Made by a program: the position numbers and the translations under genes. A stretch of 64,000 nt of DNA from Thermodesulfobacteriota bacterium (GTDB lineage: Bacteria > Desulfobacterota > QYQD01). Shown piece by piece: positions 16,626-25,147 of the stretch. The stretch's first letter is position 1, and the number at the start of each line of letters is the position of its first letter. The notes below the pieces were generated by a model that worked only from the letters and a program-made list of their open reading frames with translations, was not told the DNA's origin and searched no databases. The stretch lies in the NCBI GenBank assembly GCA_031082315.1, contig JAVHLC010000002.1, positions 62,001-126,000 on the forward strand. Direction: 5' to 3'.

Positions 16626-17462
16626 TTAGTGACTTCGTGGCCGATTTAAAAACGAAATCACCGTTCCAGAACGGGGCACTTCAAAATTACCTCTGGAAAG
16701 CGGGATACAGTACACGTCAAAACTGCTACCATCTGTATGTTTATATTGCCCCTCTTTCTGCTCTTCAGAATTTATGGCATCAGCAATAATCCCTATCAGT
16801 TCCTTGCCAAAATGATGCCTTAAGTTAGAACCAAGGAGTGCCTGGCCTTCCGGCTCAAAGTAACCCCGGGCCAGACTATTTACCAGGACTATAGACCCTT
16901 CGTTATCCGTACCGAGCACTGCTATAGGGAGACTTTCCAGGATGTCCCGTGCCAGTTTCAGGGCCTCATTCTGCAATTTAATTTCGGCTATCCTGTTTTC
17001 CACTTCTTTCCCCAGATTCTTATTAAGATACTTAAGTTCCTCGTTCTGTTTCTTAATGGTTTCGGACAGCGCCTTGTTTTCCCTTTGCAGACGCGCAATA
17101 TCCAGGGATTCCCTAATAGTGGTTCTCAGGACCTCATCTTCCCACGGCTTTAAAATGAACTTATAAACATTGCCGACATTGATGGCCTCGGTAATGGAAT
17201 TGACGTCTGTGTATCCACTCAGGATGATACGAATCGTCTCTGGATACAGTTCCTTGGCCCTGGCCAGAAACTGTGTCCCGGATATCTCCGGCATCTTCTG
17301 GTCGGATATGATGAGGTCAACATGCTCTTTTTCCAGTATCTCGATCCCTTCTGCGCCGCTGGAGGCCGTAAGCACCCGGTAAGGCTCCCGGCGGAAGACT
17401 CGCCTCAAAGCCTGCAAGATGTTGGCCTCGTCATCTACGATGAGTATGGTGTTATCCTCCAT
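16626..17462 (-). CDS. Response regulator with PAS domain
   Basis: 278 residues. Receiver at 1-125 (IVDDEANIL, acceptor Asp in LIISDQKMPEISG, KPWED), then a coiled coil (about 125-170), then a PAS domain with ILESLPIAVLGTDNEGSIVL and YCIPLSRGNFE. No output enzyme or DNA-binding domain is seen, so it probably passes signals through protein contact. It is a paralogue of the receiver in the HD-GYP gene (both start MED..ILxVDDExNIL). It ends 31 nt after the next gene's stop region on the same strand. Confidence 0.87.
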   Translation of the reverse strand: MEDNTILIVDDEANILQALRRVFRREPYRVLTASSGAEGIEILEKEHVDLIISDQKMPEISGTQFLARAKELYPETIRIILSGYTDVNSITEAINVGNVYKFILKPWEDEVLRTTIRESLDIARLQRENKALSETIKKQNEELKYLNKNLGKEVENRIAEIKLQNEALKLARDILESLPIAVLGTDNEGSIVLVNSLARGYFEPEGQALLGSNLRHHFGKELIGIIADAINSEEQKEGQYKHTDGSSFDVYCIPLSRGNFEVPRSGTVISFLNRPRSH

Positions 17463-17492
17463 GTCATCTATCCTCTTTTATATCCAAATAGC

Positions 17493-18851
17493 TTACGCCG
17501 GTAACATTATCGTAATCGCCGTCCCTCTGCCTACTTCGCTTGAGGTCTCAATAGTTCCCCCGTGGGCCTTGATTACCTCGTAACATACACTTAAGCCGGT
17601 TCCTGTGCCCTGACCGACCGGCTTGGTGGTAAAAAACGGGTCGAAGATGCGGGTAAGATGATCCGGCGGAATGCCGCAACCGGTATCGCTTATCTCTATT
17701 TTTACCGTCCCATTTACAAAGATGGTACCAATGGTTATCTCTCCCTTGTCCTTAATAGCCTGTATGGCATTGAGGATAACATTCATAAAGACCTGGGAAA
17801 TCTGATGAGGATGGCATTTAACAAGCGGAATATTATCCCCATAGCGGCGGACGATCTTAATACCTGCCCGCAGCTTATGCGCCAGGACACTGAGCGTTGC
17901 GTCCAGAGATTTATGGATATCAAGTAAACTTACCGTTGCGTCATCTACATGCGAAAATTCTTTTAGATCCGCGATGATCTTCTGTACCCTGGCTATTCCG
18001 TCCAGAGTTTCGGAGACCAGGCCCTGAAAATCTCCCAGCAGCATATTCAGGTTGTCTCCAGCCTGTCCCGCAAAAATTTCTTTCAAAGGGTTGAGGCGGA
18101 GGTCGGCGTCGCCGTCCAGGTCTGCGCTTATGGCCTTACAGGTTTCAATTTTTTCTATGAGCTCACCGGTCATTTGAAATGAAGTATTTATGTTGCTTTT
18201 AATGAAGGCCAGGGGGTTATTGATTTCGTGGGCCACGCCCGCGGCCAGTTGCCCGATGGAGGCCATCTTGTCTGCCTGGAGCAATTTCACATAGGCCTCT
18301 TTCAGTTCCGCCTTTTTTTCCTCTACCTTTACCTCCAGGCTTTCCGACAGATCCCGGTAACGCCTTTCGCTCTCTTCTAATTCCTTGTTTTTCTGCACTG
18401 CCTCTTCATATGAGAAGGCCATAATCTGACTCTGAGCGTCAATCATGAGGGCCTGTTTCAGATTAGTCCGCAATATCAGTTCGGTCACGCCGGCCAGCGG
18501 TTTCCCTGTAGCCTGCGCGTTCGTTAGGTTTTCCTCTTCTGCTATCGGGCCGAGGACTAGAGCCCCCACAAGTTCGCGCTCATACCGCAATGGGAATGCC
18601 ATACAGAGGCCGTCTTCGGTTACAAACTGATCGAGGCGCTCATCGCTATCCACAAACTGAAACCATTCTATAATCCTCGGATAAAGGACGGTTTCGAGAT
18701 AAGAGGTACTAAGCTTTTTTGTGGCCAGGATGAGCCGGTCCGTTTCCCAGAGCGACCAGGAGAAATCCCAGTATTGTTCCACCACGTTCTGAAAGAGATC
18801 CCTTGTGTCTTCATTCATTAGCTTGAAGAGCTTTCGTTCGTTATCCAGCAT
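17493..18851 (-). CDS. Sensor histidine kinase (soluble)
   Basis: About 452 residues. The N-terminal 150 residues form a GAF/PocR-like sensor of uncertain class (DGLCMAFPLRYERELVGALV). A coiled coil leads to HisKA with the phospho-histidine in [13 protein letters not shown]. The ATPase domain has FMNVILNAIQAI, ISDTGCGIPPDH and GTGTGLSVCYEVIKAHGG. No membrane segment is seen. I prefer the ATG at 18851, which overlaps the upstream gene's stop by 11 nt, over an upstream ATG at 18893 that would overlap by 53 nt. It is the likely partner of the regulators next to it. Confidence 0.85.
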   Translation of the reverse strand: MLDNERKLFKLMNEDTRDLFQNVVEQYWDFSWSLWETDRLILATKKLSTSYLETVLYPRIIEWFQFVDSDERLDQFVTEDGLCMAFPLRYERELVGALVLGPIAEEENLTNAQATGKPLAGVTELILRTNLKQALMIDAQSQIMAFSYEEAVQKNKELEESERRYRDLSESLEVKVEEKKAELKEAYVKLLQADKMASIGQLAAGVAHEINNPLAFIKSNINTSFQMTGELIEKIETCKAISADLDGDADLRLNPLKEIFAGQAGDNLNMLLGDFQGLVSETLDGIARVQKIIADLKEFSHVDDATVSLLDIHKSLDATLSVLAHKLRAGIKIVRRYGDNIPLVKCHPHQISQVFMNVILNAIQAIKDKGEITIGTIFVNGTVKIEISDTGCGIPPDHLTRIFDPFFTTKPVGQGTGTGLSVCYEVIKAHGGTIETSSEVGRGTAITIMLPA

Positions 18852-20511
18852 GATCCGGATCGCCCTCTGGCGTTTCACTGCCTTTTGGCCCATTGACGGG
18901 CAATGTAACGATGAAAGTGGTCCCTTTACCTACCTCGCTTTCCACTTTGATCTCGCCGTCGTGTTTCTTGACGATGCTGTAAACCATACTGAGACCAAGC
19001 CCCGTCCCTTTCCCCACCGGTTTGGTAGTAAAAAAGGGATCGAATATCCTAGGCAGGTTCTCCGGGGGAATACCCTTCCCGGTATCACTTATGCGGACCT
19101 CCACCATCGGCTCAGCGCCATCCAGATACGCCGTGCTTATCTTTATCTCACCCTTATCCTCAATGGCATGGGCGGCATTGACCAGGATGTTCATAAAGAC
19201 CTGATTGATCTGCTGGGGGTAGCAGTAAACCTCCGGTATGCCCCCATAGTCCTTCTTCACCGTGGCCTTGTACTTGAGCTCGTTCCGGACGATGTTCAAG
19301 GTACTCTCCATGCCCTTATTTAAATCCGCCCAGTTCAGTTCGGCCTGGTCCACGTGCGAAAAGTCCTTTAAATCCTGCACGATTTTCTTGATCCGATCCA
19401 TTCCCTCCTTGGACTCGGCGATGACCTTATCAAAGTCGCCGAGGACAAAGTCCATGTCCATTTTCTCTTTCGAGTTCCGGATGGCCTCTAAGGTGCCGGC
19501 TAAGTCCTGGTCATGGGATAGAGCCGGATTCCCGACCGCCAACTGTTCAAGTTTCAGGAAGTTGTTGATGAGTGTGTTCAGGTCCTGCCGGTACTCATCC
19601 AGTGTGGTCAGGTTGCTGTTGATGAATCCCACCGGGTTATTGATCTCATGGGCCACGCCGGCGGCCAGTTGGCCGATGGAGGCCATCTTCTCCGACTGCA
19701 CCAGTTGGGCCTGATTCTGTTTAAGCTGCTGGTTTGCTTCCTCCAGGCTTATTTTAATCCGTAATAATTCTTCTTCCATCTGTCTGCGTTCGGTAATTTC
19801 CTGTTGAAGCTCTTCGTTAGCCGCTGTTAGTTCGGCGGTGCGCTCTTCCACCATGCTTTCGAGCTGACTTTGGTACCTCTTCAACTCCTCCTCGGCCTTT
19901 TTGCGTTCAGTAATATCGCGTAGAAACTCAACTACCATCCGGGGACGGCCGTCTTCATGCCGTGCGGCAACACTGGCCGTGCCCCAGAAGATATGTCGTT
20001 TACCATCGGCCCCCATAATTTGCGTTTCAAATTCGTGGACCCGGCCATCCTCAAAAACCTTCTTGACTATACATGATTCGCATAAGGCATCGCGCCCATG
20101 GTAAACAACATGGCATTTTTTGCCGGCCATGTCTGATCCGGATAAATTCTTCGCTATATTATTGGTCCACACGATATTAAATCGGTCGTCTATCATAATC
20201 ATCTGATCCGTCACCGAATCTACAATACCGGCGAGCTTTTCTTCGCTTTCGCGCAGTATCTCATTGGTCCGTTTGCGGCTACTGATAGTGGATTGGGCAT
20301 AGCCGCCAAACGTAATGAACATAAGCGTGACTAAGCTGCGCATCCAAAGTTCATGTGTTGCCGGCCTAAAGATTTGTTGGATAAGAGTGCCCTCGTGTAA
20401 TACAAGAGAATGGATAGCGGCTTCAACGAACCAAAAGAGTAACCCTAGCCCCACACCGATCCACGCTGTTTTATCCGACAGATATAGAAAATTTTTATCT
20501 TCTTTCTTCAT
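18841..20511 (-). CDS. Membrane sensor histidine kinase with PAS domain
   Basis: 556 residues. Two membrane helices near the N-terminus (about 17-37 and 58-74) enclose a short outside loop. A PAS domain (about 88-205) carries three cysteines (Cys133, and the CESC pair near 145). A coiled coil, HisKA ([13 protein letters not shown]) and HATPase ([44 protein letters not shown]) follow. The cysteine-bearing PAS could sense redox state or a metal, by inference. It is first of the minus-strand kinase/regulator set that reads down to the HDOD gene. Confidence 0.88.
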   Translation of the reverse strand: MKKEDKNFLYLSDKTAWIGVGLGLLFWFVEAAIHSLVLHEGTLIQQIFRPATHELWMRSLVTLMFITFGGYAQSTISSRKRTNEILRESEEKLAGIVDSVTDQMIMIDDRFNIVWTNNIAKNLSGSDMAGKKCHVVYHGRDALCESCIVKKVFEDGRVHEFETQIMGADGKRHIFWGTASVAARHEDGRPRMVVEFLRDITERKKAEEELKRYQSQLESMVEERTAELTAANEELQQEITERRQMEEELLRIKISLEEANQQLKQNQAQLVQSEKMASIGQLAAGVAHEINNPVGFINSNLTTLDEYRQDLNTLINNFLKLEQLAVGNPALSHDQDLAGTLEAIRNSKEKMDMDFVLGDFDKVIAESKEGMDRIKKIVQDLKDFSHVDQAELNWADLNKGMESTLNIVRNELKYKATVKKDYGGIPEVYCYPQQINQVFMNILVNAAHAIEDKGEIKISTAYLDGAEPMVEVRISDTGKGIPPENLPRIFDPFFTTKPVGKGTGLGLSMVYSIVKKHDGEIKVESEVGKGTTFIVTLPVNGPKGSETPEGDPDHAG

Positions 20512-20712
20512 CGTATATTCCCTTGAAAGATTGTATCGGCGCTATATCGCCCGGTTACAACTTCACCTGCTTCTTAAATTCATATCGGCCTAAAAAAATA
20601 ATCCATTAAAAGAGATAAACGAGCAAACCATCCCATTTCGTTCATTATATTTTTTATTGCGGACAGCCGTCTTATTAAAGTTTTTATGTCCTTACTCCGA
20701 AAATGGAAGATA

Positions 20713-20797
20713 GAAGACAGGAGTCAGAATACAGGGGATCAGGAGTCGGAAAACAGAAGAAAGATGAAAGAATCGAGACATCCTGACTCCTGTATAC
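20713..20797. repeat. Inverted repeat of ACAGGAGTCAG words
   Basis: GACAGGAGTCAGAATACAGG on the left and CATCCTGACTCCTGTATA on the right are inverted copies (shared ACAGGAGTCAG and its complement). Inner words GGATCAGGAGTCGGAAAACA repeat the theme. It ends in TTTGCGTCTCTGCGGTGAAA (family C word), just before the regulator gene. Confidence 0.6.
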
Positions 20798-20845
20798 TTT
20801 CTTTGCGTCTCTGCGGTGAAATTTTTGACAATACGGAAGTGCCCG

Positions 20846-21433
20846 ATGGGAAATTATACGCATACCGTTTTGCTTGTAGATGATGAGGCCAATGTGCTGA
20901 GGAGTCTGGAAAGGACCCTGCGCAATGAGGAATATGCGATACTCAGCGCAGGCAGCGCCGCAGAGGCCCTGGACATTTTGGAGACCATGCCGGTTGACCT
21001 TATCATTTCCGACATCGGGATGCCTGAAATGAACGGTTTTGAGCTGTTGAAGGTGGTCAAGGAAAAATACCCGGCCATCGCCCGTATTATTCTTACCGGG
21101 CAGAGCGATACCCCGACGGTCCTCAGGGCCATCAACGAGGGCGAGGTTTACCGATTTTTTACCAAACCCTGGGATAATGAGGAGGTAAAGGTCTCCATCC
21201 GTCAGACCCTCAAACATTTTGATTTCTTACGTGCGGCGCACAAAATGATGTGCCGGTTGAGAGAGCAGGACCGCCTGATCCAGGACCTGGAAAGACGCCA
21301 TCCGGGTATAACTCAGGACGCGGCAGAAGATGTTTTTGTATTGCCGGAGGAATATTTTTCCGAATCGATCGAAGCTGATATGAATAAATATTTTGCAGAT
21401 ACCCTGGGTATGCAACCGGATCGAAAGGAATAG
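20846..21433 (+). CDS. Response regulator, receiver plus coiled coil
   Basis: About 195 residues. The receiver has LLVDDEANVLRSLER, acceptor Asp in LIISDIGMPEMNG, and FTKPWDNEE. A helical C-terminal part (RLREQDRLIQDLERRH) has no named output domain. The ATG at 20846 is preferred: the frame also has a GTG at 20816, but that lies in the repeat. It is divergent from the kinase gene at 20511 and is probably part of the same signalling cluster. Confidence 0.85.
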   Translation: MGNYTHTVLLVDDEANVLRSLERTLRNEEYAILSAGSAAEALDILETMPVDLIISDIGMPEMNGFELLKVVKEKYPAIARIILTGQSDTPTVLRAINEGEVYRFFTKPWDNEEVKVSIRQTLKHFDFLRAAHKMMCRLREQDRLIQDLERRHPGITQDAAEDVFVLPEEYFSESIEADMNKYFADTLGMQPDRKE

Positions 21434-21484
21434 AGAACACCTAGACCCGCCCGCCATCTGTTATCTAGATTTGACCTCCGCAAG

Positions 21485-21736
21485 CTATTTGGATGGTCCA
21501 GGAATGTCGATAGTCGTGCAACTGCCTCCCGCGCAAGAACGGTTATTCACGCTCGTACCACTGGAACCTGCTCCAGACCGGCCGCCGCCCATAGTATAAT
21601 TAGAGCGGCTCATAACTCTCTCGAAGGAATTACATCCGCATTTGGGACACTTGGCTTCAATCCGGTCCTCTTTATTTAACGCCAGGAGCTCAAAGATATG
21701 CTGGCAATCCAGACAGCGAAATTCATAGATTGGCAT
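21485..21736 (-). CDS. FmdB-family zinc ribbon protein
   Basis: 83 residues. The N-terminal MPIYEFRCLDCQHIFELL and CPKCGCNSFERVMSRSNYTM form the FmdB-type zinc ribbon (Cys8, Cys11, Cys30, Cys33). The rest is a glycine/serine/cysteine-rich tail that includes CAGGSC. The function of the family is uncertain (putative regulatory protein). A family A repeat lies just beyond its start. Confidence 0.85.
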   Translation of the reverse strand: MPIYEFRCLDCQHIFELLALNKEDRIEAKCPKCGCNSFERVMSRSNYTMGGGRSGAGSSGTSVNNRSCAGGSCTTIDIPGPSK

Positions 21737-21752
21737 CCGTCGTCCTCCTAAA

Positions 21753-21911
21753 TAGTTCCCATCCGGAAACCCAAAAATTCCGGATGGAGCACTCAGCAGT
21801 CAGCTATCAGCGTTCAGCTTAAGATGTTGTTTATCTCAGATTTTTTCTGACGGCTGATGGCTGATCGCTAAAAGCCTGAATCCGGAAACGGTAGTTTCCG
21901 GATGAACACTA
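21753..21911. repeat. Family A layered repeat (copy 3), provides pyrE stop codon
   Basis: It has the outer hairpins CATCCGGAAACCC/AAAATTCCGGATG and TCCGGAAACGGTAGTTTCCG, and middle words CAGTCAGCTATCAGCGTTC and GACGGCTGATGGCTGATCG that pair. The right end TGAACACTA contains the TAG stop (minus strand) of pyrE at 21909-21911. Confidence 0.8.
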
Positions 21912-22463
21912 TTTTACCAAATCTTCACGCACAAAAACAGCCTCAAGGTCATAGCCTTTCTCTTTAAGTAATTCCCTTCCACCTTCGTTACGATCAACCA
22001 GGGCCAATACCTGGACGACCTTGAATCCCTCGGCCTCGGCCCTCTCTATGGCCTTAAGGAGTGTGCCGCCGGTCGTTACCACGTCTTCTACTATAGTCAC
22101 TGCGGCCCCTACTGGTAAGTTATTTTTACCCTCAATCCAGGAAGCTGTTCCATGCTTCTTGGGTTCCTTACGGATGATAAGGGCATGGATGGGATTCCCG
22201 GCCATATAACTGGCCACGGCTATGGCCGCAACCATCGGATCAGCGCCTAAGGTCATTCCCGCAACGCCCTGAACCTTCACCGGGGCCTTACGGATACGTT
22301 CAAACATCACCTTTCCCACTAAATAAGCCCCTTCCGCCGAAAGCGTAGTCTGTTTGCAATCTATATAAAAATCACTCTCCCGGCCGGAAGTAAGGACAAC
22401 TTTCCGTTTTTGGTAAGATTTTTCAATAAGGATGGCCTTAAGACGCTCTTTTTCATTATCCAT
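21909..22463 (-). CDS. pyrE: Orotate phosphoribosyltransferase
   Basis: 184 residues. KRKVVLTSGRESDFYIDCKQ is the family opening, and VTIVEDVVTTGGTLLKAIE is the PRPP-binding loop. It attaches PRPP to orotate to form OMP in pyrimidine synthesis. The start is the ATG at 22463 with GGAG 7 nt upstream; the in-frame TTG at 22475 is not needed. The stop codon lies inside the neighbouring repeat. It is separated from purB by AGCTATCAGC word repeats, so the two nucleotide genes could be co-transcribed but not tightly coupled. Confidence 0.95.
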   Translation of the reverse strand: MDNEKERLKAILIEKSYQKRKVVLTSGRESDFYIDCKQTTLSAEGAYLVGKVMFERIRKAPVKVQGVAGMTLGADPMVAAIAVASYMAGNPIHALIIRKEPKKHGTASWIEGKNNLPVGAAVTIVEDVVTTGGTLLKAIERAEAEGFKVVQVLALVDRNEGGRELLKEKGYDLEAVFVREDLVK

Positions 22464-22475
22464 GTGTTTCTCCAA

Positions 22476-22533
22476 TTTTGAGCTATCAGCTATCGGCTTT
22501 CAGCTGTCAGCAGAAGCCTAAAGCTGAAGGCTG
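22476..22533. repeat. AGCTATCAGC word repeat between pyrE and purB
   Basis: TGAGCTATCAGCTATCGGCT TTCAGCTGTCAGC on the left pairs with CTAAAGCTGAAGGCTGATGG on the right. It is a minimal member of the layered family, with no hairpin ends. Confidence 0.6.
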
Positions 22534-22537
22534 ATGG

Positions 22538-23830
22538 CTACCCAAACACCCGCTTGAATATAGTATCCACATGTTTCAGATGATGCCTGAGATCAAAAGT
22601 CTGCTCAAGTTCTGCTCTGCTTATATAACGCGCCAGATCTTTATCCTTCAGAAGGAGTTTCTTAAAATCCCCTCTCCTCTCCCAGGCCTGCATAGCATTT
22701 CTTTGCACTATGCGGTATGCCTCTTCCCGGCTTACACCCTTTTGCGTCAAAAGGAGAAGGACCTGCTGCGAAAATATCAGTCCGCCTGTCTTCCGCAGGT
22801 TCTCAGCCATCCGTTCGGGATAAATAATCAGACGATCAAGGAGGTTTGTAGCGCGATGCAGCATAAAATCAACCAGTATAGTGGCATCCGGGGCAATAAC
22901 CCGTTCCACTGAAGAATGGCTTATATCTCTCTCATGCCAGAGAGGGATATTCTCCATAGCGGCTACGGCATAGGAACGTACCAATCGCGCCAACCCGCAG
23001 ATGTTTTCAGAATTGATAGGGTTGCGTTTATGGGGCATGGCCGAAGAGCCTTTCTGTCCGGCGCTGAAATATTCCTCGGCTTCCAGGACCTCTGTCCTCT
23101 GAAGATGCCTGATCTCAACCGCAATCTTTTCTAAGGAACCGGCCAGGACGGCCAGGGTGTTAAAGAAGTGGGCGTAGCGATCACGCTGGATAATCTGTGA
23201 CGAAGCCGGGGCCGGGTTGAGACCGGACTTCCGGCAGACATAGGCCTCTACCTCCGGGTCGATATTGGCAAAAGTACCCACTGCGCCGGAAAGCTTCCCG
23301 TAGGCAATGGTCTCTCTGGCCTCCTTTAAGCGGGCCAGGTTACGCCGCATCTCATCATGCCAGATGGCCAGTTTCAGGCCGAAAGTAATGGGCTCGGCAT
23401 GAATGCCGTGCGACCGGCCGATCATAACTGTATCCTTGTGTTCCAAGGCCCGCCTTTTGATAACCGAGAGCAGCTTATGCACATCCTCAATAATAAGGTC
23501 CGCCGCCTCTTTAAGAAGAAGGGCCATACTCGTGTCCAGGATATCCGATGAGGTCAGCCCCCAGTGGATAAACCGGGCCTCCGGCCCGACATTCTCGGCC
23601 ACGTTGGTTAAAAAGGCTATAACGTCGTGCCTCGTCTCTTTTTCTATCTCGTCTATGCGAGCTACAGAAAAAGATGCCTTCTTCTTTATTACCTGCAAGG
23701 CCTCCTTAGGGATAACCCCCAGTTTGGACCAGGCCTCGCAGGCCAATATCTCCACCCTTAACCAGGCGCGGTATTTATTTTCCAGCGACCATATAAGGGC
23801 CATTTCCGGTCGTGTGTACCGTTCAATCAT
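22538..23830 (-). CDS. purB: Adenylosuccinate lyase
   Basis: 430 residues. The fumarase/aspartase-superfamily signature is GSSAMPHKRNPINSENI. The LTSSDILDTSMALLLKEAAD and GRSHGIHAEPITFGLKLA segments carry the catalytic-site histidine and serine-rich loop. It cleaves SAICAR and adenylosuccinate in purine and AMP synthesis. Start ATG at 23830, with AAGATGAG in front. Length is normal. Confidence 0.96.
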   Translation of the reverse strand: MIERYTRPEMALIWSLENKYRAWLRVEILACEAWSKLGVIPKEALQVIKKKASFSVARIDEIEKETRHDVIAFLTNVAENVGPEARFIHWGLTSSDILDTSMALLLKEAADLIIEDVHKLLSVIKRRALEHKDTVMIGRSHGIHAEPITFGLKLAIWHDEMRRNLARLKEARETIAYGKLSGAVGTFANIDPEVEAYVCRKSGLNPAPASSQIIQRDRYAHFFNTLAVLAGSLEKIAVEIRHLQRTEVLEAEEYFSAGQKGSSAMPHKRNPINSENICGLARLVRSYAVAAMENIPLWHERDISHSSVERVIAPDATILVDFMLHRATNLLDRLIIYPERMAENLRKTGGLIFSQQVLLLLTQKGVSREEAYRIVQRNAMQAWERRGDFKKLLLKDKDLARYISRAELEQTFDLRHHLKHVDTIFKRVFG

Positions 23831-23852
23831 CTCATCTTCCCTCCATTTAGAG

Positions 23853-23891
23853 CCAACCGTGAACCTTGGAACTTTGAACCTGAGCAGTTAC
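23853..23891. repeat. Solo end of family B repeat
   Basis: CCAACCGTGAACCTTGGAAC followed by TTTGAACCTGAGCAGTTAC matches the complement of the left end of the elements at 31262 and 36395. No second end is seen nearby. Confidence 0.55.
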
Positions 23892-23898
23892 AACACAC

Positions 23899-24471
23899 TT
23901 AAAAAAGGCTGTCTCCCTTACCGACCATGATAAAAGACTGGACTTTGCGCACCCCCGAGACTCCATAAGCATATTTTATAGCCAGACCGGCGCGTTCTTT
24001 GCTGTTTACTATCCCCGCCATAACCACATGCCCGCAAACCGTATAGACATCTATCTGAAAAACCCGGAGATTAGGGTCACCGATAAGCTTCGTATTGATC
24101 CGGCTCGTAATCAGGCAATCGTCAATAAAGCCATTAAGGGAATGCCCCGGTTTACGTCCGGGCAAAAAGTAAGTTTTCACCTCCCGCACCCCAGGCGCTC
24201 TCCGCGCCAGAAAAGTAGCGCGTTTAACCTGGGAGCCGGATTTAATAATTCCGGCTAAGACCACATGCCCCTTGTGAACCATGACCTTGATGTCAAAGAC
24301 ACTTAGTATAGGGTCATCGATGAAGCTCTTGCGTATCCTGGTTGCAATGACCGTATCATCGACACAACAACAAACCGTTCGTTCGTCTGTTGCCAACCGA
24401 TAGGCCGTAGTCATACAGCCCGATGTGCTAAAAATTATACATGTTAAAATAATCAGCAAAAAGTGGCGCAT
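23899..24471 (-). CDS. BON-domain lipoprotein
   Basis: 190 residues from the ATG at 24471. The hydrophobic signal LLIILTCIIFSTSGCMT has a lipobox cysteine in STSGC. Two BON domains follow (the VIATRIRKSFIDDP / HKGHVVLAGIIKS and LITSRINTKLIGDP / CGHVVMAGIVNS pairs). Such OsmY/YraP-like proteins sit in the periplasm facing membranes and are linked to envelope stress. The frame is open further upstream to 24531, but the signal peptide places the start at 24471. Confidence 0.88.
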   Translation of the reverse strand: MRHFLLIILTCIIFSTSGCMTTAYRLATDERTVCCCVDDTVIATRIRKSFIDDPILSVFDIKVMVHKGHVVLAGIIKSGSQVKRATFLARRAPGVREVKTYFLPGRKPGHSLNGFIDDCLITSRINTKLIGDPNLRVFQIDVYTVCGHVVMAGIVNSKERAGLAIKYAYGVSGVRKVQSFIMVGKGDSLF

Positions 24472-24580
24472 GGCTAAATCCAGCCTCGCAGAAACCAAAA
24501 CGACTTTAATAAAATTATCGTGGTGTGGCAACTACAAAAAATAGCCCAATTTTATCCTGATTGATGTATAATAACCCACC

Positions 24581-25147
24581 ATGAAAGAGTTCAGTCTGAC
24601 CCCGGAAGAAAAGAGGATTCTCCTCCAGGTAGCGAGGGAAGAGATCACAAAAAACCTGATGGGCGCCGGAGAAAAGACAGCCCTGCCCGCCGGCGGTGAG
24701 ATCCATGCCCCTCACGGGGCATTTATCACCCTCCATAAACAGGGGCGCCTTCGGGGTTGTATCGGCATATTTTCTTCCGCTCAACCACTTCATCAAACAG
24801 TGCGTGAAATGGCCTATTCTGCTGCCTTTAAGGATCCGCGGTTTGCGCCGCTTACGGCCGACGAACTCCCTGGTATCGACATCGAGATATCGGTGCTATC
24901 GCCTCTAAGAAAGATCGATAATATCGACCAAATAGAAGTAGGAAAGCATGGACTCTATATTATCAGAGGGTTTAATCGCGGTGTTTTACTCCCCCAGGTG
25001 GCTACCGAACAGAACTGGGATAAAATTACCTTTCTCGAACATACCTGTTACAAGGCCGGTCTGGATAGGGATTGCTGGCGCAGCGGGGCCGAGATATACG
25101 TATTCACTGCCCTGATCTTTGGTGAAAAGGCCCCCGGGTCAATCTAA
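24581..25147 (+). CDS. amrA: AmmeMemoRadiSam system protein A (AMMECR1 domain)
   Basis: 188 residues. AMMECR1 landmarks are GAFITLHKQGRLRGCIGIF, AAFKDPRFAPLTADELPGIDIEISVLSP and EVGKHGLYIIRG, and NWDKITFLEHTCYKAGL near the end. The family is paired elsewhere with a Memo-like protein and a radical SAM enzyme; neither is adjacent here. The last 44 nt overlap the tail of the convergent metallophosphoesterase gene. Confidence 0.88.
   Translation: MKEFSLTPEEKRILLQVAREEITKNLMGAGEKTALPAGGEIHAPHGAFITLHKQGRLRGCIGIFSSAQPLHQTVREMAYSAAFKDPRFAPLTADELPGIDIEISVLSPLRKIDNIDQIEVGKHGLYIIRGFNRGVLLPQVATEQNWDKITFLEHTCYKAGLDRDCWRSGAEIYVFTALIFGEKAPGSI

Noticed and set aside
20816-20845. GTG start for the response regulator at 20816
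   Set aside because: It lies in the TTTGCGTCTCTGCGGTGAAA repeat word and would add ten residues before the receiver; ATG 20846 fits receiver proteins.
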